From assembly GCF_031143425.1 (NCBI RefSeq), contig NC_090449.1, positions 759,164,235 to 759,228,234 on the forward strand: a stretch of 64,000 bases of DNA, read 5' to 3'. This stretch comes from Pleurodeles waltl. Taxonomy: Eukaryota; Chordata; Amphibia; Caudata; Salamandridae. Positions 37,191 to 47,869 of this stretch are shown here, piece after piece; position 1 is the stretch's first letter; each line of letters starts with the position of its first letter. Made by a program: the position numbers and the translations under genes. The notes beneath the pieces are model-generated. The model did not search any database. It was given only the letters and a program-made list of their open reading frames with translations, and had not been told where the DNA came from.

Positions 37191-37989
37191 CCTGGGGAGT
37201 GCAAAGCCACAGTCTCTCAAGTCTCTACAGTGGGTGGGTTGGCCACTGTGCAATCCTGGGGAGTGCAAAGCCACAGTCTCTCAAGTCTCTACAGTGGGTG
37301 GGTTGCCCACTGTACCATCCTGGGGAGTGCAAAGCTACAGTCACTCAAGTCTCTACAGTGGGTGGTTTGCCCACTGTACCATCCTGGGGAGTGCAAAGCC
37401 ACAGTCTGTCAAGTCTCTACAGTGGGTGGGTTGCCTACTGTTCCATCCTGGGGAGTGCAAAGCCACAGTCTCCCAAGTCTCCACAGTGGGTGGGTTGCCC
37501 ACTGTTCCATCCTGGGGAGTGCAAAGCCACAGTCTCTCAAGTCTCTACAGTGGGTGGGTTGCCCACTGTTCCATCCTGGGGAGTGCAAAGCCACAGTCTC
37601 TCAAGTCTCTACAGTGGGTGGTTTGCCCACTGTCCCATCCTGGGGAGTGCAAAGCCACAGTCTCTCAAGTCTCTACAGTGGATGGGTTGCCCACTGTTCC
37701 ATCCTGGGGAGTGCAAAGCCACAGTCTCTCAAGTCTCTACAGTGGGTGGGTTGCCCACTGTTCCATCCTGGGGAGTGCAAAGCCACAGTCTCTCAATTCT
37801 CTACACTGGGTGGGTTGCCCACTGATCCATCCTGGGGAGTGCAAAGCCACAGTCTCTCAAGTCTCTACAGTGGGTGGGTTGCCCACTGTACCATCCTGGG
37901 GAGTGCAGAGCCACAGTCTCTCAAGTCTCTACAGTGGGTGGGTTGCCCACTGTTCCATCCTGGGGAGTGCAAAGCCACAGTCTCTCAAG
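37191..37989. repeat. Minisatellite, 64-bp unit, about 12.5 copies
   Basis: Units start CCTGGGGAGTGCAAAGCC at 37191, 37255, 37319 and 37383, and then every 64 bp, with few substitutions. Because 64 is not a multiple of three and the unit lacks stops, all three plus frames stay open for hundreds of codons. Those frames are artefacts. The array lies in the transposase intron. Confidence 0.97.
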
Positions 37990-38262
37990 TGGATGCAGGT
38001 CTCCACTGGTTCTGGAGGGGGACTGGTGCTCAGAGTGCTTCATCCTGTGCAGGACAGACGGAGTGGATGCAGGTCTCCACTGGTTCTGGAGGGGGACTGG
38101 TGCCCAGAGTGCTTCATCCTGTGCAGGACATACGGAGTGGATGCAGGTCTCCACTGGTTCTGGAGGGGGACTAGTGCCCAGAGTGCTTCATCCTGCCAAG
38201 GACAGACGGAGTGGATGCAGGTCTCCACTGGTTCTGGAGGGGGACTGGTGCCCAGAGTGCAG
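37990..38262. repeat. Minisatellite, 74-bp unit, about 3.6 copies
   Basis: Units start TGGATGCAGGTCTCCACTGG at 37990, 38064, 38138 and 38212. It directly follows the 64-bp array, joined inside the sequence TCTCTCAAG. Few substitutions separate the copies, so the expansion is recent. Confidence 0.95.
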
Positions 38263-38561
38263 CACTCACCCCGTGACGGTCCCAGTTGCGTCACTGCCCC
38301 TGCCGCAAATGGGCTAGCGGTTGCTTCCATGGCGGTCTTTGCCCTGTTCAGCGGTCCTTGGCCTGTTCAGCGGTGCTTGAGTTGCCAGTGTCTGACCTGT
38401 TCAGCGGTGCTTTCCATGGCGGTCTTTGCCCTGTTCAGCGGTCCTTGCCATGGCGGTCTTTGCCCTGTTCAGCGGTGCTTGAGTTGCCAGTGTCTGACCT
38501 GTTCAGCGGTCCTTGCCAAGGCGGTCCTTCATTGCCCAGCAGGGCTGTGGCTGGCGGTCCT

Positions 38562-41410
38562 TCATGGGTCAGCTGGGCTGTGGCTTGCGGGGCCCTCCTG
38601 GCCAGCTGGGCTGTGGCTGGCGGTGGCCTCCTGGGCAGTGACTCTGGCGGTGGCCTCCTGGGCAGTGACTCTGGCGGTGGCCTCCTGGGCAGTGACGATG
38701 GGGCTGGCGGTGGCCTCCTGGGCAGTGACGATGGGGCTGGCGGTGGCCTCCTGCGCAGTTACTCTGGCGGTGGCCTCCTGGGCAGTGATGGTGGGGCTGG
38801 TGGTGGCCTCCTGGGCAGTGACTCTGGCGGTGGCCTCCTGGGCAGTGACGATGGGGCTGGCGGTGGCCTCCTGGGCAGTTACGATGGGGCTGGCGGTGGC
38901 CTCCTGGGCAGTGACTCGGGCGGTGGCCTCCTGGGCAGTGACTCTGGCGGTGGCCTCCTTGGCAGTGACGATGGGGCTGGTGGTGGCCTCCTGGGCAGCG
39001 GGGATGATGGCGGTCTTCTCCGCTGTGCTGCTTCTCCCAGACTTTGGAGATTTCTTCTGCCCCTTCCCCACCTTGGGAGGAGTCACAGCTGAGTCAACAC
39101 TCCCCCGGGACCCCTGTGAGCGGCTTGGCTGGCTGGAGTCTTCCCCCTCTCCCGCCGGGCACTGTCCAACTTCTGGTGCTTCACAGGGGGGGGACTGGCT
39201 GTGCTGTGGCTCCGTGCCACACTGGCTGGCCTGGTGGCCAGTGCACTCCACATACCTGTAACAACAGGCACCACTGGTCCCGGATATTTTTTGGCTGAGG
39301 TGCTAGTACGGGACCTATGAGTTGGACGGGGGGGTGGTGGGAAATAGGTTAAGGGTGGCCCGGAACGTTTTTGGGAGACACTGGTACGGGTAGCTGGAGG
39401 GGGTTTGGGAGTGGAGGAATAGGTGGTGGTTGTAGGAGGTGTACGTTTGGTGACTTTGGGTGAAGGTGCATGCGCTGGAGGCTGTCGTGAGGTGGATGGC
39501 TGTTGGGTGGGTGTGTGCCTGCGTTTGTGTATCTTCGGAGTGGGCGTCACTGACACACTGGGAGAGGACACAGGGGACGTGTAAATGGTAGTGGGGTGGT
39601 GAGTGCAAGTGGGCGAGGTGTGGTGGTGGGTGGGTGTGCTGGTGTGGGACATAGTGGCTGTAGTGGTAGTGCATGCAGGTGTGAGTGTAGACAAGACTGG
39701 GAGGGAGGAGGGAGACGAGGAAGAGGGGGACACAGTGGATATGTGTGTGATGCTTGCGTGAGTGCCTGTGGGATGTGTGGTGCTTATGTTTACCTGAGCT
39801 TCCCTTGTGTGGTGAGGTGTGTGCAGGCTGGTCTGATGGTGTGCTTGGGATAGGCAGAGGTTCAGGGGATTGGGTCTGGGTGGAGGAAGTTGGAGGGGGG
39901 AGGCTAGACACAGGGACAATGGCTCCCATCAGGGCTGAGGCCAGAGTCTGAACGGTTCGATGAAGGGCAGCCTGACCAGAATGAATGCCCTCCAGAAATG
40001 CATTTCTGTGTTGCTACTCCCTTTCTACACCCTGGATGGCATTCAAAATGGTAGACTGCCCAACAGTGAGGGACCTGAGGAGGTCAATGGCCTCCTCACT
40101 GAGGGCAGCAGAGGTGACTGGGGCAGGGGCTGAGGTGCCTGGGGCGAAGGTGATGCCCACCCTCCTGGGTGAGTGGGCACAGGGCGAAGGCTGAGGGGCT
40201 GCTGGGAGGGCGGTGCTGGTAGGGGGGGTGGCGGCTGTACCTGTAGAAGTGGGGGGCACAGATGTTGCTGCCACCACAAGGGAGCTCTCATCGGAGGATG
40301 AGTCTGTGTCACTGGTTGCAGATCCTGTGACCGCCATGGTGCTCCCCTTGCCCTCCGTCCCACTGGTGAGTCCGTAGTGTGGCCCTCCATGGCCATGTGG
40401 GATGCAGCTTCCTCGTGCTCCGGTGCCACAGTACCTCCGCCTGATGATGCTAATGCACACAAGAACCGTGAGACCACAAAAAGGGGGGGGACGACAGAAG
40501 AAAGACAGGTTGAGTGCATGGCTTACCGCTACTGTTGGCGGACAATACAGACACAGCAGCCCCCTGCACTACGTCGCGCTGTTGGGCTCTACAGATGCAA
40601 TTCCTGGGAAATGGCCTACAAGGATATGAACGACATCTGCACATATAGATGACACAGGGGCATAAATACCTATACTTGGCACTCTACAGAGGTGGGGTGC
40701 CACATGGCCTGCCTTACGGAGGGGCCTTGCCTACAGAACTCGCCTGGGCCTAGGGAAACCCACAGCCCTCCTCCCCCACCCAGACACCTTCACTGCGCGC
40801 AAAGTCAGCTGAATGAGAGTGTACTCACCCCCTTGTGTCTGCTGTGATGCCCTCAAGCGCCCACCCAACTCAGGGTAGATCACAGCCAGGATCCTGACCA
40901 TCAGGGGGGTCATGGTTCGACGGGCACCCCTCCCACATTGGGAGGACATCCCCAGCTGAGCCTCCGCTGTCTTCTTGCTCCAGCGGCGAATGTCCTCCCA
41001 TCTTTTACAGCAGTGGGTGCTCCGTCTGTGGTGGACCCCCAGGGTCCGGACGTCCTTGGCGATGGCACGCCAAATATCCTTCTTCTGGTGGGCGCTGACC
41101 TACATAACATGTACAGGGGAAGAAGAGAAGTCATTACCAACTGCACCGTCAAAGTGAGTGGCCCACATCCCTACCCTTGCCATGTGGCACATGCATTCAA
41201 AGTCCTTCATGCACGCAGAACTCTGCCCCCTTCCTTCTTACAACCAGCCCTCTCCACACAGGCATAGCCCATACAACATGCTCCTTGGGTACTTACCTGT
41301 TGGTCTGGAGGACCGTAGAGTGGCGTGTACTGGGGGAGGACCAAGTCGACGAGCTTCTCCAACTCCTCTGCAGTGAAGGCAAGGGCCCTTTCCCCAGACG
41401 CACGAGCCAT
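38562..41410 (-). pseudogene. Harbinger copy 2 antisense Myb/SANT-like gene A, inside the transposase intron
   Basis: Exon 1 (41410-41297) starts MARASGERALAFTAEELEK and ends at a GTAAGT donor. Exon 2 (41099-40829) continues in phase with a SANT-like helix pattern (KKDIWRAIAKDV, then CCKRWEDIRRWSKK) and ends at GTGAGT. Exon 3 starts at 40449 after TTAG. It encodes an acidic Ser-rich linker, a predicted helical segment (about 40080-39930), a Pro/Thr/His-rich stretch, and a repeat tail of about 15 units of AQEATARVT or AQEATASPIVT (38610-39000). A frameshift near 40340, a stop at 40014 and further frame changes break it. Such proteins are thought to bind transposon ends and aid transposase import. 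Confidence 0.65.
38600..39000. repeat. Coding minisatellite, 27- and 36-bp units
   Basis: Units share GGTGGCCTCCTGGGCAGTGA and differ by a 9-bp insert (CGATGGGGC). Unit lengths are multiples of three. On the minus strand they give in-frame protein repeats AQEATARVT and AQEATASPIVT in the tail of gene A, and no stop occurs over the array. Confidence 0.9.
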
Positions 41411-41863
41411 TGTCTCTTCCAGACCGAGGTCACAGCAGCACTTGCAGCAGTGTAGGTCCTCTCCTGTCAAAGAACAGGTATTGAGTGATTCAACTGATAG
41501 AAAATGGCGGTCACGTCCGCGGCGGTGCGTACCATCACCGCCAGCGTACATCGTCATTGGCTCCTGAGACACATAGGGTCCAATGTTAACCAATGCAGTC
41601 TTGCGCCGCGGTCTTCGACCGCCTACCGCGACGCTGTACAACACCAGCGCAGTTACCTCACATCCCATTGGCCCAGTTTAGAGGTCAGGCAGCCGCCATT
41701 TCAGGGGCCCACATGGCCTAATTACCAACTGCATCACACATACCTAGGCCTTGTCTCACAACACAAATACAGGCCACATTTTGTGTATGAATGGTGTTCT
41801 GTGTAGACTGTAGGTACATACCTCTGAGTTGTTTGACTTTGTAGTCGCTGTTGTCCTTCATAG

Positions 41864-42880
41864 GCACCGTCCGCTGGGACATGTGAGGAGATGGCGGCAT
41901 CCTCCGGTCTACCGACCGCTGGTGGACCTGTCGACAATGGAGGAAAGAAGTTTGATCATCACCTACAGGTTTGACCGTGCCACAATCCAGGAACTGTGTA
42001 CCCAGTTGGAGCCAGACCTGATGTCAGCAATCCGCCACCCCACAGGAATCCCCCCTCAAGTGCAGGTGCTATCAGTGCTCCATTTCCTTGCAAGTGGGTC
42101 ATTTCAAACAACAGTGTCCATGGCATCAGGGATGTCCCAGCCTATGTTTTCCAACGTGTTGTCCAGAGTGTTGTCTGCCCTTCTGAAACACATGCAGAGC
42201 TACATCGTTTTCCCTCAAGTGGAGGACTTGCCTACAGTGAAAGGTGACTTCTATGCCATGGGACATATCCCCAACATCATAGGTGCCATTGATGGGACCC
42301 ATGTACCTTTGGTCCCCCCCCACAGGAGTGAACAGGTGTACAGGAACCGGAAGAGTTATCATTCGATGAATGTACAAATGGTATGTTTGGCAGACCAGTA
42401 CATCTCCCAATGTTCCCTGGCTCTGTGCATGATGCCTACATCCTGCAGAATAGCAGCATCCCTTATGTGATGGGTCAACTCCAGAGGCAAAGGGTGTGGC
42501 TATTAGGGGACTCTGGTTACCCCAACCTGTCATGGCTACTGACCCCAGTGAGGAATCCCATGACCAGGGCTGAGGAACGCTACAATGAGGCCCATGGGCG
42601 GACTGGGAGGGTGATCGAACGCACGTTCGGCCTCCTGAAGGCCAGGTGCCTCCATATGACAGGTGGATCCCTATCCTACTCACCAAAGGTGTGCCAGATC
42701 ATCATGGCCTGCTGTATGCTTCACAACTTGGCTTTGCGACGACAGGTGCCTTTTCTGCAGGAGGATGGTCCAGATGGCGGTGTTTTGGCAGCTGTGGAGC
42801 CTGTGGACAGTGATGAGGAGGAAGCAGAGGAAGAAGACATTGACAACAGGGACTCAGTCATCCAGCAATATTTCCAGTGA
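41864..42880 (+). pseudogene. Harbinger transposase, main exon
   Basis: The exon follows TTCATAG at 41857-41863. Its N-terminal part (STMEERSLIITYRF, then TGIPPQVQVLSVLHFLASG) resembles HARBI1-type transposases. Catalytic candidates are the Asp in IIGAIDGTHV (about 42290), the Asp in LLGDSGYP (about 42510) and the Glu in RVIERTFGLLKARC (about 42615). The C-terminus has CMLHNLALRRQVP and an acidic tail ending at TGA 42878. Near 42405 the reading changes frame just before FPGSVHDAYIL, and a few expected residues seem missing. Transposase cuts at the terminal repeats into TTA targets. This copy is inactive by that indel. Confidence 0.85.
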
Positions 42881-43348
42881 CACACAGGTGAGAAAACATT
42901 CCTGCCTACTACAAGTACTTTAACACTTCTACCTCTATCCTGTCTGTCGATTTCACCCAGTGTATGGTCACTGAGTTGTCCTTTTCCCTTACGGTTTCAC
43001 AGGTGTGGTTTCCAACGTGTGTCATCTGCTTAGATTCCTCATGGACTTGAGCTGTGTGACATAGGTATGTTGACATGACATTTGAAAAAGCATTTTGTCA
43101 CTGTAATTGCTAATACACAATTTCGAAATCACAGACTGACTCCAGATTGGTTTGTGCTTCAAGGGTGTTTATTAAAGTGCTCAATATTGGAGGGGGTTGT
43201 AAAATGGTGAGGGGGGATGGTGGAGGAATGTCCATGGCAGAGTCCAGTCTATTAGTCTCACAGGTGCATTGCCCATATGGGCATAGGAAGTGGAGCCTGG
43301 GCAGTTCCAATATAGACAGGGTTACAAAATGGGACAGTAGGATGACAA

Positions 43349-44879
43349 TCAGGGTGGTCTCATTTCTTGGCGGGGGTCTTGGCATTGTGCTCTGTCTTGT
43401 TCCTGGATCTCAGGGACCGCTTGCGGGGAGGTTCTCCATCTGCAGGGGGTGGGGTGCTGGTGTGGTGGTGCCTCCTGTCCACTAGCGCCGGTGGAGGTGG
43501 TGGGCAGTTCATCGTCCATGCTAGTGTCAGGGGCCCCTTGGAGTGCCACATTGTCCCTCCTGGTGTTAAGTATTTCCTTCAGCACCCCTACAATGGTGCC
43601 CAGGGCGGAGCTGATGGTTCTGAGTTCCTCCCTGAACCCCAAATACTGTTCCTCCTGCATGCGCTGGGTTTCCTAAAACTTGGCCAGGACCGTTGCCATT
43701 GTCTCCTGGGAGTGATGGTATGCTCCCATGATGGAGGAGAGGGCCTCGTGGAAAGTGGGTTCCCTTGGCCTGTCCGCCCCTTGTCGCACGGCAGTCCTCC
43801 CAGTTCCCCTGTGTTCCTGTGCCTCCGTCCCCTGGACCGTGTGCCCACTGCCACTGCCCCCATGTTCCTGTTGTTGTTGGGGTGGTGGGTTATCCTGGGT
43901 TCCCTGTAGTGGTGGACACACAGCTGATTGACGTGTCCTGGGGACGGAGGTATGGGCCTGCTGGGTGGGTGCTGTGCTGGTGTTACCAGAGGGTGGAAGG
44001 TCTGTGGTGGGCTGTGCCTGTGTGAGGGGAACCGACTGTCCCGTAGGCCCACGATGGTCCTGGCTGGTCATCTGGATCCAGTAGGACAGAGCTGCTTTCA
44101 TCACTGTGGGCCTCTTCTGTAGGTGGGGTGGAGATGTCTGGACCCTCCTGTCTGGTGACGTTGGGTAGGGGTCCTGCAGGGGTGGAAAAACATGATTATT
44201 GCATCTGTGTGTGTCATGGTGTGCAATGGGTGGGTGACCGTGTACCCCAGTGCTAGCATTCCTGTGTGGGGGCTTGTGTGATGATGGTTGAGGTGGGTGT
44301 TATGGGTATGTGCAGTGGGCATGCTTTAGTGATGGGTGTCCATGCTTTGTTGTGTCATGCAGGGCTTGGTGTTTGGATGTGTGGTTTGTGTTATTGGGAC
44401 ATTTGTGAGGAGTTGGAGTGATAGGGGAGGGGGTGAGGGTGGGGGTCTGTGATAGCATGCAGGAAGGGTGGGGGATATGGTAGTTAAAGGTTTGACTTAC
44501 CAGAGTCCATTCCTCCACCGACTCCTGCGAGGCCCTCAGGATGCAGAATCGCCAAGACCTGCTCCTCCCATGTTGTTAGTTGTGGGAGAGGAGGTGGGGG
44601 TCCGCCGCCAGTCCACTGTACCGCCAGGTGGTGTCTGGAGACCACGGAACGCACCTTCCCCCGTAGGTCATTCCACCTCTTCCTGATGTCGTCCCGATTT
44701 CTTGGGTGCTGTCCCACTGCGTTGACCCTGTCGACTATTCTTCGCCATAGCTCCATCTTCCTTGCAATTGAGGTGTGCTGCACCTGTGATCCGAATAGCT
44801 GTGGCTCTACCCGGACGATTTCCTCCACCATGACCCTGAGCTCCTCCTCCGAGAACCTGGGGTGTCTCTGCCGTGCCAT
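43349..44879 (-). pseudogene. Harbinger copy 2 Myb/SANT-like gene B
   Basis: Exon 1 (44879-44501) opens MARQRHPRFSEEELRVM and contains the same Myb/SANT-like domain as copy 1 (RRIVDRVNAVGQHPRNRDD, then RKRWNDLRGKV). It ends at a GTAAGT donor. Exon 2 starts at 44173 after CTGCAG and keeps phase (GPLPNVTRQEGPD), with an acidic Ser-rich linker and a predicted coiled coil (AYHHSQETMATVLAKF). There is an in-frame stop at about 43673. The same frame then continues with ETQRMQEEQYLGFREEL. Gene B is convergent with the transposase gene. The stop makes this copy a pseudogene, whereas copy 1 reads through here. Confidence 0.75.
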
Positions 44880-45913
44880 GGGGTGGTCTGGGTGATGTGT
44901 GGGGTGGTGTGTGTGGTGGTAAGTGTGGTGATATGTAGTGGTGTGTGGTGTTTTGTGTGTGGAAGTTGTGTGGGTGATGGTGTTGAGTGCCTGTGGCTGC
45001 TAGTTTGTGGATGGTGGTGTCTCTCTCTAGCCTTCTTTCGAAATTTTTGGTAGTAGGGGTTTGTGGGTGATATGGGTGTGTGTTTTATATTGTATTGGGT
45101 GTGTGGGAGTGGTGTGTGTATGTGTATCAGGTGTGTGTATTTTGAATTGTCCAATGTGGCGGTGTTTTGTAGAAGTGTGTGTATTTTGAGCGCAGCGTTG
45201 TGTACCGCCAATGAAATACCGCGGTTGAAAGACCACCGCGTGGATTCGTGTGTCGTGATAGTGTGGGCGTATTTCTGTTGGCGTGAAGGTTGAGGTTTTC
45301 TTTTCGCCAGTTTATCACTGACCTTTGGTGTGGCGGACTTGTGTGGGTGTCTGATTTTTGTCGGATTTCGAGATGTGGGTCATAATAGCTGTGGCGGCAT
45401 TCCGCGGCCGCGGACACGGCGGTGTGTTGGCGGTCTTCTGCACGGCGGTAAGCGGCTTTTACCGCCAATGTTGTAATGACCCCCTTATTCTTTTACAACC
45501 CAAGGGCTACAGATCTCTTACACTCTTGAAAAACTAGTTCATGTTACAGAGGGCAAAGTATAAACCTATTACTTCGAATGAATTCATTGAGCAAAAAATA
45601 CCAGAGATAAAGTACAAAGGTTGTTCTAAAAACTAATTAAAAGCAACATTAAATGGTTCCATACAAAGGTGCATCAGAGTGCCCCCGTGTTTTTTTTTGG
45701 GGGGATAATTAGACTGAGACTTCAATTCCCTAAAAGGAAGAAAAGCTTGGTAACAAGGGAGAGAAGTGGGCACAAGGCTCAAGGGGGCAATCGCAATCGC
45801 TGTCAAAATAAAGTACTGAGCATGTTTAATTAAGCCTGTTCATACCGTGTGATGAACCAAATCTAGCTAGAATGGATCCGGGGAGAATTGTATACTAGAC
45901 AAATTTACTTAGT

Positions 45914-47860
45914 TCACGGAAAACCTTGTTCCAGAACTGAGAGTGCAGGGCAAGTGAAAAATATGTGTAACCAATCCCCCCCTACCTCTGGCTTGACATC
46001 AAAAACATTAATCAACATAGGACTTAGACACTGTGTGCAGTCTATGAGGAGTATAATATGCAAGCCACCTTGATAAAAATTACATGCTTTTAAAATTAGC
46101 AGCCCTAAGGGATTTATGCCCCATCTCAGGGACATATTGACACTCCCCTGCTGTTAACTTGCAGTTGGTCTGTCTATAGATCTCATCTAAAAATGCAGGT
46201 ATCATTGCCTGGTTAAAATACTTGAGGAGCAGTCAATACCAATTCCCCAGTCCGGAAAGTTTGTTCTCATTTAAAAGATGAATTAATAGGTGAGCTTCTT
46301 CACTCATTACCTGATAATTTGTTTTTAAAAACTCTGAAATTTGTTTGAAACTAAACAGTATTAAACAACTCTCAGTCCGAAAATGCAAGGTAATTTGATC
46401 CCATAAAATTTGGCTATGGCTGCTATAAAATACTCCTGGCTTAGTAAACCCCTTTGCCTTCCAGGATTGCTCAAATGATTTAGATAAATAAAACAAGACC
46501 AAAAAATGTACAGTCTTGTAACAAAGTCAATGCATGGCAAACTGGAACACTCAAGATTTTAAACATCGTCTTAAAACACGTTTCTAGCACATTCAAGACA
46601 ATATATATCGTCCTTTTAGGGAACTTTGCAGTTTTCAAAAAAGTTGGTAGCTTAACTGCACTTTCTTTGAGCATTTAATTCAATAAATTGTCTCTGAAGT
46701 AAGCTGCACTATATTATTTATTAGAACAGCCTGGTAACACTTCTGTAGATGGGGTAACGCATAGCACCCTGTCATTTATCTAATTATAAAATCAAAATCC
46801 TTACCCTTGGGTGCATATTACTCCAAAGGGTAATCTAGCTCTTTGAAATATGAACTAGGAGCTTTAATACGGAGAATGGGAAAAAGAAATATAAATAAGG
46901 GCAATATTGACATTTTAATTAAAGCCACCCTTCCAATCAATGATAAAGAAAGGAGAGTCCATCTTTCAAGTAGGGTTTTTATTTACTAAACATTGCACCA
47001 TAACTATGGTGAAATAGCTGTGAATAAGCTTTGGTTACACAAATTCCCAGATAACGAATGGGACACTGGGAGGCCGACTGGAGGTCTTGTGGATGATCTG
47101 TACATGTTGCTTTGAGTAATAAAAGCTCTTTCTTATCCTGATTTATTTTGTATTTCTCTAGACTCCTAAAGACTGAGATTTCATCCTGCACCCCGGATAA
47201 TGGTTCTGTCAGCTTTTAAATATAAAATGATGTCATCATCAAACAATTTGTTTTTTGACATCCCTTCTAAAGGTTTCATGATTGACTCTTGATTATGAAT
47301 TCTGGTGGCTACGGTTTCTATGAAAAAAGTAAAAGGATTTGGTAACATTGGGCATCCCTGATGGGTACCATGATTAGGAAGGAACCCATTCTTATCCTTC
47401 TGGAGCACTAGAGGCGATTTGTGATGCCCAAATTGTGGTGAATAATTTATAGTCTGAATTTAGCAAACTTATTAGTCTACAAGAATTGACATTGGTCGGA
47501 GATTTGTCCTTCTTAAGGAAGCTAACAACAATAGACTCTTTGAAGGACTTAGGGATATCCACTACCTCCACGATTTGATTAAATAATGCTGCTAAAAAAG
47601 GGAGTAAATTTCTTAGCGAACATCCTGTATAGTTTGATAAGAATGCCATTGATCTCACAGGCTTTTGTATCAGGCATATTTCTGAGATGTTGGCTACTTT
47701 GGAAAGCCCTGTTTGGTCAAGCAGAGAACATTTTTGACACCTAGACGATTCAGGTAGATGGAGTGCACTGAAACTTTGTTCAAGTCTAGTTATAGGAACT
47801 GAGTCTACTGTTTCATATATATTCCTGTAATGTTTTTTGTCCTCACTTAGCAGCAGTTGC
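45914..47860 (-). pseudogene. L1 copy B ORF2, RT and C-terminal part
   Basis: Successive minus frames read as an L1 RT. About 47650-47400 shows FNQIVEVVDIPKSFKES and then CRLISLLNSDYKLF. About 47400-47190 shows HQGCPMLPNPFTFF and a degraded palm motif (LFDDDIILYL). About 47100 shows IRYLGICV. The thumb and C-terminus follow at 46502-46233 and 46135-45914 with a remnant zinc-like end (HIFFTCPALS). Each block is in a different frame, so the gene is dead. Confidence 0.6.
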
Positions 47861-47869
47861 GGCCCTAGT

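Larger units (their letters stand above)
36248..45484 (+). mobile_element. Complete Harbinger DNA transposon copy 2 (9.24 kb)
   Basis: Ends are GGTGGTCATTAC on the left and the complement of GGGGGTCATTAC on the right, with further GGCGG-rich subterminal repeats. Perfect TTA duplications flank it (36245-36247, 45485-45487), the 3-bp target typical of PIF/Harbinger. It carries a plus-strand transposase in two exons and two minus-strand Myb/SANT-like genes, plus several minisatellites. Most Harbinger elements are 3-6 kb with one Myb-like gene. The transposase and both accessory genes carry frame damage, so this copy is probably inactive. Confidence 0.9.

Noticed and set aside
36799..37210. Minus frames with Tyr-Ile repeats
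   Set aside because: They are translations of the TA microsatellite.
37025..39261. Very long open frames (up to 675 codons) on the plus strand
   Set aside because: They run through 64-bp and 74-bp tandem repeats without stops in any frame. The peptide is just the repeat unit read in shifting frames.
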